From Actinomadura xylanilytica (lineage in GTDB: Bacteria > Actinomycetota > Actinomycetes > Streptosporangiales > Streptosporangiaceae), in assembly GCF_030283145.1 (NCBI RefSeq), contig NZ_JASNWE010000001.1, positions 1,859,751 through 1,923,750 of the forward strand: a stretch of DNA of 64,000 nt. Direction: 5' to 3'. Each line of letters begins with the position of its first letter. Positions within the stretch are counted from its first letter, which is position 1. This document shows, one piece after another, positions 1 through 8,899 of this stretch. Position numbers and translations under genes: made by a program. The notes below the pieces were generated by a model. The model had not been told where the DNA came from. It saw nothing but the letters and a program-made list of their open reading frames with translations, and made no database searches.

Positions 1-1057
1 GGTTCCAGCCGTACACGAACGGCAGCCGTTCCTTGGTGATGCCGTGCTCGAGCATCCGCGCCGCGTCGATCTGCTCGGCCAGCGCGATCGGCGCCTCGGC
101 GCCCGCCTCCCGGATGTGCTGGTCCATGTCGCGGGCGTGCGCGAGCTTGCGCGAGACGTCCTTGGACGCCTTGGCCGGCGGGATCAGCTTCATCCGCGCG
201 CTGATCTCCACCGGGAACGGCAGCGCGTCGGCGTAGTGGAACCACGGCTCGCCGTCGGGGAAGGCCATCATGTCGGGGAACCGGGCGAACGACAGGTACG
301 CGACGTAGGACTGCGCGATCGCGCCCCGGCCCGCCCCGGTGAAGTTGGGCTGCTCCACCCGCAGGTACGAGCGGCCGTTGTGGATGGCGCCCTCGACGAG
401 CGCCTCGATCTCGCCCTTGCCCCAGGTGCGGCGCGGCACCGCCGACGGCGGCGGGTCGGCGAGCGACCCCGTCACGGCGTGCTGGAACAGCCAGGCCACC
501 TGGGTGGACGTGGCGTGCCTGGCGTACAGCGCGGACCCGCCGAGCGCGCGGCCGATCCGTTCGGCCTGGTCGGTCCAGCGCGAGATCTCCTTCTTGTCGA
601 TCGCGTCGTCCTCGACGCCGAGCGCCTTCTCGCTGCGCTTGTAGAAGGTCAGCAGCTGCGACAGGGCCCCGCCGGACAGCTGCGCGCCCATCCCGCGCGG
701 GCCGAGCCGCACGCCGAGGTAGACCTCCTTGGTCCAGAAGTCCTTGGCCCAGACGTGCGCGTACGTCTCCTCCAGGTACTCGCGCCACCCGGCGCCGCCG
801 TCGGAGGTCTTGTCCAGCGCGAGCGCCCAGTCGGCCGCCGGGTAGGTGCGGTGGGCGATCCGCAGGTGGATCTCGGCGTCCTGCATCCGGATGCCGGCCA
901 GCGCGATCGTGATGTTGGTGGCGAGCGCCTCGCGCTCCTCACCGGTGGTGAACTCGTACGACACCGTCGGCAGCCGGAAGTAGGCCCAGGCGGAGTTGTC
1001 GGTGAGCAGCACGCGGTCGTCGAAGTAGCGCACGGCCAGGCGGCTGGACTTGCTCAT
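1..1057 (-). CDS. VirB4-like conjugation ATPase, N-terminal part (runs off window)
   Basis: About 352 N-terminal residues are visible; the gene continues beyond the window edge. It begins MSKSSRLAVRYFDDRVLL and contains a segment AWAYFRLPTVSYEF typical of the N-terminal domain of actinobacterial VirB4/TraC-like ATPases that energise type IV conjugation machines. The Walker motifs would lie in the missing C-terminal part, so ATPase function is inferred from family resemblance and context. The start ATG has GGGAGG five bases upstream and an in-frame stop about 22 codons further up, so the start is firm. It overlaps the preceding small ORF by ATGA, and everything from the TcpC-like gene to here runs in one direction, consistent with one operon. 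Confidence 0.6.
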   Translation of the reverse strand, partial: MSKSSRLAVRYFDDRVLLTDNSAWAYFRLPTVSYEFTTGEEREALATNITIALAGIRMQDAEIHLRIAHRTYPAADWALALDKTSDGGAGWREYLEETYAHVWAKDFWTKEVYLGVRLGPRGMGAQLSGGALSQLLTFYKRSEKALGVEDDAIDKKEISRWTDQAERIGRALGGSALYARHATSTQVAWLFQHAVTGSLADPPPSAVPRRTWGKGEIEALVEGAIHNGRSYLRVEQPNFTGAGRGAIAQSYVAYLSFARFPDMMAFPDGEPWFHYADALPFPVEISARMKLIPPAKASKDVSRKLAHARDMDQHIREAGAEAPIALAEQIDAARMLEHGITKERLPFVYGWN

Positions 1058-1254
1058 GCCCGCCTCCCGGCCCCGGTCCGAGCCATGGGGTCTCCCGAAG
1101 CGCGAGTGCCGTCGTCGAACCGGTCAGGGGGGTCGTGAGGGAGGTCCCGGGCGCGGTGCCGGACGTCGCCGGCACCGCCGTCACGGGGGTCGTCGTCCTG
1201 GGGGTCGTGGGTCCCGCTCCGCGCGGCGCCGCGTGGACGCGTGGGGGCGCTCAT
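1054..1254 (-). CDS. Small Arg/Asp-rich ORF coupled to both neighbours (hypothetical)
   Basis: A 66-residue ORF rich in Arg, Asp, Gly and Pro with no recognisable domain, signal peptide or membrane segment. Its ATG overlaps the stop of the TcpE-MinD gene by ATGA, and its own TGA overlaps the ATG of the VirB4-like gene in the same way. This double coupling and the high third-position GC support real translation. The sequence otherwise looks disordered, and it could instead be a spacer that passes ribosomes to the next gene. No function is proposed. Confidence 0.45.
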   Translation of the reverse strand: MSAPTRPRGAARSGTHDPQDDDPRDGGAGDVRHRARDLPHDPPDRFDDGTRASGDPMARTGAGRRA

Positions 1255-4200
1255 CGGGTGGCCTCCTGCTCCTGCTGAAGCTCCTGGTAACGCTCGGGCA
1301 CGACGGTGAACCCGCCGGCGACCACACCGGCGAGGGCAAGATAGGCACGCCGCGTCGGCGCGCGCAACGATCGCAGCTCATTGCGGGGCGCGCGGTCCAT
1401 GCTGAGGTGATCGTCCCACGGGATCCGTACCAGCGCCCGGCACCGTCCCCGGGCGACGGCCTCGGCCTGCTCGACGTCGTCCATGCTGCGCCGGCTCACC
1501 CCGTTGATCACGGTGACGGCGCGGGACCGCAGCTCCTCGTAGCCGTGCCCGTCGAGCCACTCGAACGTCATCGCGACCGCGCGCGGCGCGTCCGAGCTGG
1601 CGGGCGCGACCAGCACGACCTGGTCGGCGTACGGCAGCACCCGCGCGACCACGGCCGCCGCCGCGTCCAGCAGCGTCACCGAGTAGAACCGGTCGATCGT
1701 GCGGATCGCCAGCGCGTAGTCGCGGTCGTCGAGCGCCTGGAGCGGGTTCTTGCCCGCCGCGATGACGTCGAGCCCGGACTTGGCCTGCGAGGTGTAGCGG
1801 CGCATCGCGGTCAGGCTGGTCACCTGGTCGGCGCGCGTGATGAGGCTCGTCAGCGTCTCGTTGGTCTCGCTGCGCGTCCGGCGGGCCAGCGCGCCCGGCC
1901 CCGGGTTGACGTCGATCGCCACGACCGGCTCGCCGTTGTGCTGCGCGAAGGTGTGGCCGAGCATCAGCCCGGTGACGGTCTGCCCCGCGCCGCCGGTGCA
2001 GCCGAGCACCACGACATGGCGGGTGCCCTGGAACGGCTGCTGCAACCGCAGCTGGTACTCGGCGTCGGCCTCGCCGTGCCCGCCGCCGACGGCCTGGATG
2101 AGCCGTCGCAGCCCCCCGCCGGTGACCTCGTGCTCGGGATCCGGCGGCGTGATCGCGGGTCCGGACGGCGGCGCCGCCGGGGGCGGCGGCAGCGGTCTCG
2201 GCCGGACGGGCGACGCGGGCCCCGACCGCACCTCGCGCGGTGGCGGCTGCTCTTCGGGGGCGAACTGCGGTGGCGGCTCGATCGGAATGCCCTCAGGCGG
2301 CAACCCTCCCTGCACCGGGCTGCCCTGCGGCGGGACGCTCTGAAGAGGAACACCTCGTGGAGGCGTCCCCTGCGGGGGCGCGCCCTGCTGCGGCGTGCCC
2401 TGCACGGGGGTGCCCCTGGGGGGCGTGCCCTGTGTCGGCGCGCCCCCGGACGGGGGGCCCTGCAACGGCGTGCCCCTGGGAGGCGTGCCGTGCGTTGGTG
2501 TGCCGTGCGTTGGTGTGCCCTGCGTTGGTGTGCCGCTGGGCGGGGTGCCCTGTGGTCGGGATCCCTGTGGTTGGGATCCCTGTGGCGGGGTGCCTTGCAG
2601 AGGAGTGCCCTGCGGAGGTGTGCCGGGTGCGGGGAACCGTCCCTGCCCCAGGGGCGCCGTCCTGCCGGGCTGTTGCGGCGTCGCTCCGGGCACGTCGCGG
2701 CGGGGCTCGGGGAGGGGCGGCCACACTGTGGCGTCTGTGGAAGCCGCGCGCGGGGGCTTGGAGAGCCCCTCGGACCACGGCTTGGGCGGATCCTTACGCA
2801 CCGGCGGCTCAGCGGGCGGACCACTGCCCGCCCCTGCGGGCTTCCCAGCGGACGGACCGGCGACGGGCCGGTCGGCGTTGGGGCGCCCGGCGGGCTGTTG
2901 CTCGGCGGGCCGCCTTTCGGCGTCCTCGGGCCCCTTGCCCGTGGACGCCGCCGCGGGTGTGGGCGCGGGCGCGCCGAACGCACCGGGAACCATCGGGATA
3001 TCGGGCCGGGTCGGTGGCGGCGGCCCGGGAAGTCCCGGGGTGGGCCGCTGCGGGCCCCTCACCGGCGCCTGAGGGACGTGCGAACGGGTCGCGGCGGGAC
3101 GGGCCCTCTCGCGCTCCTTCGGGGCCTCTCGCTCACTCTCAGGCCGTCGCTGCTCGGGCGGAGCTCCCGCCCCCCGCGTCCCGGGACCGGACTTCTCGCC
3201 GACGGGCACCACGGGCTTCTGCTCGACCGGCTCGGCGGCGGGCTTCGGAACCTCGGCGGAAGGCGCCGCGGCGGCAGGACGGCGGGGTGCGCCCTCCTGC
3301 GCGGGCGGGCTCGGCTGCGGATACCCCACCTGCGGGACGGGGGCCTTGGGCTGCTGCTGCGGCGTCGCGGTTCTGGGATCGGCCTGCTGCGGGATGTCAC
3401 GGCGGGTCGCCGGAGCGGGCGAAGACGCCGGCGTGGAGTTGGGCGAGGACGCGGGCCTGCGCACCGGAGTGGCGGCGGGCGCTTCCGGACGGTCCGGCTG
3501 AGTGGGCTGGTCGGCGGCCTGCCAGAACTCGGGTGCCGCACCGGGACGGCGCACGCCGGAGGCCAGCGCCCGCTTGCCGGACCCCTGCGCGGGTGCGGCG
3601 GGCTCTGGGACTCCCAGGGACGGAGGCGCTTCGAGCTGTGGCGTGGCCGGTGGGCGCTCGAGCTCTGCGGGCGACTGCTGCGCGGTCTCGAACCGGACGT
3701 CGTCCTCGTGGGAGATGTCGCGGTCGGTGCGCCGCCAAGGCTTCGTCGTACGCCCCGCAGGGGGTGCGCCTTCGACTGGGCCGGCGGCCGGGCCTGTGGC
3801 CGGACCGGCGACTCGGACGTCGTCCTCGGTGCCGAGAGTGCCGGGGGCGGCCTGAGGTAGGGCGGTGGCCTGGGGGGGGACGGTGGCCTGAGGCGGGACG
3901 GTTTGGCGGGAAGGCCCGGCGTACGCGGCCAGCGGTTCCTCACGCTGCGCCGCGTATTCGGCGAGCGGCTGCGGCGTGGCCGCGGCGGCGGGGGCGCCCG
4001 TCGACATGGCCGGGGCCAGGGCCGGGGCCTGGGGCGCGGGCGGCATCCGGACCGGCGGAGGGGCGAAGGCCGGGGACGTGGCCGGACCCGCGAGCGCGGC
4101 CGGGCCGGGAAGGGCGCCGGGGAGTGCGCCGGGACCGGGGACCAGGGACGCCGCGGTCGGGACGGCCGCCTGCTGCGGTACCGGCCGGGCCTTGCGGGCC

Positions 4201-4631
4201 TTCCTCGCCTTGCGCCCCGACTTGATCGCGGCGCGTTCGGGGGCGGCCACCGGAGCGGGGGCCTGGGGCCGCCGCCAGACGCGGGCGACGATCGTGACCT
4301 CGCGGGGTTCGCGGATCGGGGTGAGCCGGCACCAGGTGCGCGGCTCGGACAGGTAGCGGCTGTGCGAGAGCAGCAGCTCGGTCAGCCGCTTGCCCTCGAT
4401 GACGGGCCGGGTCGCCAGCCAGGTCAGCACGCCGGGCGGGACGATGTAGAGCACGTGCCACGGCGATTCGAACGGAATGCCGACGATCTTCAGCAGCACG
4501 ATCCAGGGCACGAACACGCCCGCGAACACGCCGATCTGCACCAGCGGCAGAGGCATCGGGAGCCGCAGGTCGTACAGCTTGTACAGCCGCTTCTCGATCC
4601 GCCAGATGTTCGTGTACGTGGGTAGATCCAC
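1251..4631 (-). CDS. TcpE-like membrane domain fused through a Pro/Gln-rich linker to a degenerate MinD/ParA-like ATPase
   Basis: 1126 residues. Residues 1-110 resemble the TcpE conjugation membrane protein, with two hydrophobic segments around VQIGVFAGVFVPWIVLL and a following VLYIVPPGVLTWLA. Residues about 130-800 are low-complexity Pro/Ala/Gln/Gly sequence with pentapeptide repeats. Residues about 850-1126 resemble a MinD/ParA ATPase. The P-loop reads GCTGGAGQT (residues about 877-885), with Gln884 where the invariant lysine belongs and no upstream signature lysine, so nucleotide hydrolysis may be lost. IDVNPGPGALARR and a hydrophobic strand with VTLLDA follow as in the fold. A GTG start is preceded by GGGGAG about seven bases upstream. 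The context suggests a tethered coupling or positioning protein of the conjugation machine; that role is inference. Confidence 0.65.
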   Translation of the reverse strand: MDLPTYTNIWRIEKRLYKLYDLRLPMPLPLVQIGVFAGVFVPWIVLLKIVGIPFESPWHVLYIVPPGVLTWLATRPVIEGKRLTELLLSHSRYLSEPRTWCRLTPIREPREVTIVARVWRRPQAPAPVAAPERAAIKSGRKARKARKARPVPQQAAVPTAASLVPGPGALPGALPGPAALAGPATSPAFAPPPVRMPPAPQAPALAPAMSTGAPAAAATPQPLAEYAAQREEPLAAYAGPSRQTVPPQATVPPQATALPQAAPGTLGTEDDVRVAGPATGPAAGPVEGAPPAGRTTKPWRRTDRDISHEDDVRFETAQQSPAELERPPATPQLEAPPSLGVPEPAAPAQGSGKRALASGVRRPGAAPEFWQAADQPTQPDRPEAPAATPVRRPASSPNSTPASSPAPATRRDIPQQADPRTATPQQQPKAPVPQVGYPQPSPPAQEGAPRRPAAAAPSAEVPKPAAEPVEQKPVVPVGEKSGPGTRGAGAPPEQRRPESEREAPKERERARPAATRSHVPQAPVRGPQRPTPGLPGPPPPTRPDIPMVPGAFGAPAPTPAAASTGKGPEDAERRPAEQQPAGRPNADRPVAGPSAGKPAGAGSGPPAEPPVRKDPPKPWSEGLSKPPRAASTDATVWPPLPEPRRDVPGATPQQPGRTAPLGQGRFPAPGTPPQGTPLQGTPPQGSQPQGSRPQGTPPSGTPTQGTPTHGTPTHGTPPRGTPLQGPPSGGAPTQGTPPRGTPVQGTPQQGAPPQGTPPRGVPLQSVPPQGSPVQGGLPPEGIPIEPPPQFAPEEQPPPREVRSGPASPVRPRPLPPPPAAPPSGPAITPPDPEHEVTGGGLRRLIQAVGGGHGEADAEYQLRLQQPFQGTRHVVVLGCTGGAGQTVTGLMLGHTFAQHNGEPVVAIDVNPGPGALARRTRSETNETLTSLITRADQVTSLTAMRRYTSQAKSGLDVIAAGKNPLQALDDRDYALAIRTIDRFYSVTLLDAAAAVVARVLPYADQVVLVAPASSDAPRAVAMTFEWLDGHGYEELRSRAVTVINGVSRRSMDDVEQAEAVARGRCRALVRIPWDDHLSMDRAPRNELRSLRAPTRRAYLALAGVVAGGFTVVPERYQELQQEQEATR
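2290..2640 (-). repeat. 15-bp-period coding repeat (QGTPx pentapeptides) in the TcpE-MinD linker
   Basis: The linker encodes roughly twenty degenerate units of the form QGTPP, QGTPL, HGTPT, QGAPP. At DNA level these appear as a ggcgtgccctg-like motif every 15 bp. Such elastin-like Pro/Gly repeats form flexible spacers and are prone to slippage, so the copy number may vary between strains. Confidence 0.8.
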
Positions 4632-4765
4632 GCCCCTACTCCCCTAACTGTGCACGCACAGTGCCGCCTGCCGGCCCCGCCTCGGGCCGTCCGACCTCGG
4701 TGACCGCCGCGCCGGGATCGGCCGGACCCCGGCGGAGCCGGGACCGCCTGACCCCTGACGCGGGC

Positions 4766-4783
4766 CCGGGGGTCGCCCCCCGG
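4766..4783 (-). terminator. GC hairpin between the TcpD-like and TcpE-MinD genes
   Basis: CCGGGGG pairs with CCCCCGG across a four-base loop, ten bases after the stop of the TcpD-like gene. No T-run follows, which is common in actinobacteria. It could attenuate rather than end transcription into the next gene, whose start is about 135 bp further on. Confidence 0.35.
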
Positions 4784-4792
4784 ACGAACGGG

Positions 4793-5077
4793 TCAGGTGA
4801 TGTCCACGCCCAGGGCCTTGGCTATCGCCCTCGCCGTGGTCTCGATGATGTTGGGTACGTAGAAGACCACTCCAATGCCGATCGCCAGGACGATGAATTG
4901 AACGAACCGCGTGATCTCGCGGGTGAACAGAAAAAAGATCGCCACGATCGAGACGATCACCAGGAACAGCGGACCGAAGATCTGACGCAGCCAGTCGGCG
5001 AGGTCGTCGGTCTTCAGTTCGTCGTTCGGTGCCGCCAGGACCTCATGCGGTATCGACGCCATAATGTGTTGCAGCAT
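4793..5077 (-). CDS. Small TcpD-like membrane protein of the conjugation cluster
   Basis: 94 residues with two adjacent hydrophobic segments (IFGPLFLVIVSIVAIFFLF and VQFIVLAIGIGVVFYVPNII) separated by a short charged turn, plus a polar N-terminus. Size, topology and position between a TcpC-like and a TcpE-like gene match the small membrane subunits of Tcp-type conjugation systems; homology cannot be proved by eye. The start ATG follows AGGAAGG by about ten bases; a second ATG at 5062 is possible. Codon use is less GC-biased than in neighbouring genes. Confidence 0.55.
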   Translation of the reverse strand: MLQHIMASIPHEVLAAPNDELKTDDLADWLRQIFGPLFLVIVSIVAIFFLFTREITRFVQFIVLAIGIGVVFYVPNIIETTARAIAKALGVDIT

Positions 5078-5149
5078 CGACGGACTACCTTCCTGGATCT
5101 GCGGGTGTTCGGGGGGCGGGTGCCCGCTGTGGTTTCACGTCGCGGCCTC

Positions 5150-6175
5150 TCATGACGCGCTCGGCTCCGTGCTGCCGCGAATATCTCTCACGTACCAGGT
5201 CGCACCCTTCTTGACCATCTCGAGCTGGTAGGTCTGGCCCAACTCGCCTCCGTTGCCCGCGGCGGCGCTGCCCGGGACCTGCCAGGCCACCGTGGCGGTG
5301 ACCGTGCGCTCGCCCACGGCCCCCTTGGGGGCGATGACCTCGGAGACCTTGACGAAGGTCACCGAGTCGGCGAGACCGCCGATGGCGGTCCCGTCGGAGA
5401 AGCGTGACAGGACCGTCTGGTCGCCGTGGGCGTACGCCTGGAAGAAGGTACCGAGGAACGGCTGCAACTCCCCTTCGAGGGCGGTGTCGCGGTCGCGGAC
5501 GCCGCCCTGGGGCAGCGCGGCCTTGGTCGGCGGTGGCAGCAGGGCGGGCCGGCCGGAGATGACCAGCGACCCGTTCTTGGCGTAGACGGGCACGGCCAGC
5601 CGGAACCACTTGTCGGCATTGCGGGCCAGCAGGGTGACGGTGGCGTTGTTCGCGTCGCGGGCGTCGACGCCGGCGACCTGGACCGACTGCATCTGCAACT
5701 GCCCGACGCGGTTCCAGCCGAACTGCTCGTCGGCGCCGTCGGGCAGGAAGCTGCGCAATTGCTCGGCGCGCGCGGGCGCGGATTTCTGGTCGTAATTGAG
5801 ATAGACGTTCGCGAACTGCAGCGCGAACGCGCCGGCGGCGCTGCTGGGGAACTGCGCGGACTTGCCCGGTCTGGCCGGCCCGGACGGCGCCTTGTCGGCG
5901 GCGGTGAACCGCTCGAACGGGGCGCGGATCCCGTTGACCAGGATGACGAGGATCAGCGCCCAGAGGACGGCGCGGCCGACCCACACCCACCAGCGCCCGC
6001 CGGACCCTCCCCAGCGTCCGCCGCCGCCCTTGCCGCCGCCGGACCGGCCGCGGCGGCCGGTCTGCTCCGGCGGCTCCCACGGATCGACGGCGGAGCCGAG
6101 CGCGCGGCCCGGCGCCGGAGCCTCCTCGGCTACGGCGGTGCCACGGCCGTGTCCCACGGCCGACCTGCGAGCCAT
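5150..6175 (-). CDS. TcpC-like conjugal transfer protein
   Basis: About 341 residues: a 60-residue Gly/Arg-rich cytoplasmic N-terminus, one membrane segment (VWVGRAVLWALILVILVNGI), then an extracytoplasmic region with two alpha/beta repeats, as in the VirB8-like TcpC family that bridges the inner membrane and the outer part of the conjugation channel. Two adjacent ATGs (6178 and 6175) are available; GGAGG lies one base from the first and four from the second, favouring 6175. It is the first gene of the minus-strand cluster, with a 426-bp non-coding region upstream that probably carries the promoter. The C-terminus reads out about 70 bp before the TcpD-like start. Confidence 0.7.
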   Translation of the reverse strand: MARRSAVGHGRGTAVAEEAPAPGRALGSAVDPWEPPEQTGRRGRSGGGKGGGGRWGGSGGRWWVWVGRAVLWALILVILVNGIRAPFERFTAADKAPSGPARPGKSAQFPSSAAGAFALQFANVYLNYDQKSAPARAEQLRSFLPDGADEQFGWNRVGQLQMQSVQVAGVDARDANNATVTLLARNADKWFRLAVPVYAKNGSLVISGRPALLPPPTKAALPQGGVRDRDTALEGELQPFLGTFFQAYAHGDQTVLSRFSDGTAIGGLADSVTFVKVSEVIAPKGAVGERTVTATVAWQVPGSAAAGNGGELGQTYQLEMVKKGATWYVRDIRGSTEPSAS

Positions 6176-6239
6176 CATGCCTCCGCTCGCGCCTAGCCCC
6201 CGGTCGGCGCGGTCATCTGTGCCCGGTCGTGTGCTGGTG

Positions 6240-6257
6240 CGGTTCCTTTCTGAACCG
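6240..6257. promoter_or_regulatory. Inverted repeat CGGTTC-N6-GAACCG upstream of the TcpC-like gene
   Basis: Perfect six-base arms around CTTTCT, about 65 bp before the TcpC-like start codon. Position and symmetry suit an operator for a dimeric regulator of the conjugation genes; no regulator is visible next to it. Confidence 0.35.
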
Positions 6258-6330
6258 ACCTCGGCCCAGCGTAACCACGAGCGTCAATTCTTCCAGCGCA
6301 TCGGGGCGAAGCACACCCCCGGCGCGCGGT

Positions 6331-6339
6331 TGTGGATAA
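6331..6339 (-). promoter_or_regulatory. Perfect DnaA-box sequence TTATCCACA
   Basis: The minus strand reads TTATCCACA, the consensus DnaA box. It is a single site with no cluster of further boxes, so it is not an origin. It may be incidental or may tie expression of the conjugation cluster to DnaA. Confidence 0.35.
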
Positions 6340-6511
6340 TGCAATCCACCTCAGCAGGAACGGGGAGGATTGCCAAACGGTGACGATCCCGTATCGGAGA
6401 CTCCGAACGGCGCGCCTGACCCGGTTTCCGACAAGCACCCCGAACTCGGACGGTACTTGCCGACCAGGTGGCGGGTCGGACCGCAACATCTTCCCAAGGA
6501 ATCCGGCACCG

Positions 6512-6527
6512 TGTCGCTTTAGCGACA
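6512..6527. promoter_or_regulatory. 16-bp inverted repeat TGTCGCT-TT-AGCGACA
   Basis: Seven-base perfect arms around TT, about 80 bp past the ychF stop and 340 bp before the TcpC-like start. The two-base centre makes a protein-bound operator more likely than an RNA hairpin. Confidence 0.35.
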
Positions 6528-6604
6528 GAACACCCAAGAACGGCTCGCATCCGGACAAGCACGGAACGCAACCCCGGACGGAACACGCCTCTCCGCCGGA
6601 TCGG

Positions 6605-7696
<1,092 letters not shown>

Positions 7697-7756
7697 GGCG
7701 GAAAGTTTATGGGCCCGCCGGACCCGCCACGGACGCCCCCTGGACGAACACTCCGG

Positions 7757-8764
7757 TCAGGCGCGGGCGGCGCGCAGGAACTCGGCCATGTGCCGGAACG
7801 CGGCCTTCCCCTCCGGCATGAACTCGGCGAACATCGGGAAGACATGCGCGAGGCCCTCCCACTCCTGGTAGAGGACCCGCACTCCGGCGGCGCGGGCGCG
7901 TTCGGCGACGTCCAGGGTCTCGTCCCGCAGGATCTCGGTGCTGCTGGCCGTCAGCATCAGCGGCGGCAGCCCGGCCAGATCGCCGTTGCGGGGCGACAGC
8001 AGCGGGTCGTCGTGCCGCCTGCCTCGGCTGAAGTGGCGTCCGAGCCAGGCGATCCGCTCCGCCGGGACGAGCACCTCGCTGCGCCGGTTGAGCCGGTGCG
8101 AGTCCGATTCGCACAGCAGGTCGGCCCACGGCGACAGGACGATCGCCGCCGCCGGGAGCGCCGTGCCGCGTTCCTTGAGCGCGAGGAGGAGGGCGAGGGT
8201 CAGGTGACCGCCCGCCGAGTCGCCGCCGACCACGATGTCCTCCGGCGCGTACCCCCGCGCGCGCAGGAAGTCGTACGCGGTGAGCGCGTCGTGCAGGGCG
8301 TCGGCGGGGTGGTGCTGGGGCGCGAGCCTGTAGTCGAGCGCCAGTACCGGACGTCCAGTGGCGGCGGACAGGCGCCAGTTGAATCCGCGGTAGAGGCGCG
8401 GCCCACCGAAGAAGTAGCCGCCGCCGTGCATCTGGAGGAAGACCTTGCGTTGGTCGGGCGCCCCTGCCCGGACCCATTCGGCCGTGCAGGTACCGAGATC
8501 CTGTGGGGTGATGGCCACGCCGCGTGGGACGCGCTGCACCGCGCTCATCAGTTCGGTGACGCGCTGGAAGCGGGCCAGCCCGGCGTCGGTGTCCGGCGTG
8601 CGCTGCCATACCGACTTCACCACCATGCGGATGACCTGCCCCGTGACGCGCGCCTGTAGGGACGGCGGGCCGCCCGGCTCCAACGCGAGGGCACGGGCGA
8701 TCCGGCGTTCCGTCGCGGTGGTCGCGACGGGCCGGACGGCTACGGGCCGGATGCTGGCTGTCAT
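7757..8764 (-). CDS. Alpha/beta hydrolase (hormone-sensitive-lipase family esterase)
   Basis: 335 residues. The oxyanion-hole motif HGGGYFFG and nucleophile elbow GDSAGG mark the hydrolase_3 (HSL) family; the remaining catalytic residues fit SSTEILRDETLD (Asp/Glu) and LAHVFPMF (His). These enzymes hydrolyse short-chain acyl esters in the cytoplasm; the natural substrate cannot be inferred. ATG at 8764 (MTASIRPVAV) was preferred over an upstream extension that reads through low-complexity non-homologous sequence. It is divergent from rmuC, with 135 bp between the starts. Confidence 0.85.
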   Translation of the reverse strand: MTASIRPVAVRPVATTATERRIARALALEPGGPPSLQARVTGQVIRMVVKSVWQRTPDTDAGLARFQRVTELMSAVQRVPRGVAITPQDLGTCTAEWVRAGAPDQRKVFLQMHGGGYFFGGPRLYRGFNWRLSAATGRPVLALDYRLAPQHHPADALHDALTAYDFLRARGYAPEDIVVGGDSAGGHLTLALLLALKERGTALPAAAIVLSPWADLLCESDSHRLNRRSEVLVPAERIAWLGRHFSRGRRHDDPLLSPRNGDLAGLPPLMLTASSTEILRDETLDVAERARAAGVRVLYQEWEGLAHVFPMFAEFMPEGKAAFRHMAEFLRAARA

Positions 8765-8899
8765 GTGCACTCCTCGGGGGCGGAGGCCGGGACGTCCCGG
8801 TTCAGAGCATTGGTCAACGGTGAGGCTAATTGCACCGGTCCGCCAGCAGCCTCGGCGCGTCGCGGCGGCGCTCTCCGCGTCCGCTGTCACGATGAACGG

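Larger units (their letters stand above)
6179..6604. other. Non-coding region upstream of the conjugation cluster
   Basis: 426 bp between the 3-prime end of ychF and the start of the TcpC-like gene, with no convincing coding frame and noticeably lower GC than its surroundings. It holds an inverted repeat CGGTTC-N6-GAACCG (6240-6257), a perfect DnaA-box consensus (6331-6339) and a 16-bp inverted repeat (6512-6527), each listed separately. The cluster promoter should lie here. Confidence 0.7.

Noticed and set aside
1050..3860. Very long plus-strand open frames over the conjugation cluster
   Set aside because: They are mirror frames of the minus-strand genes: no ribosome sites, Arg/Gly/Pro-only composition, no domains.
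6331..6339. Replication origin
   Set aside because: Only one DnaA box and no dnaA/dnaN neighbourhood.
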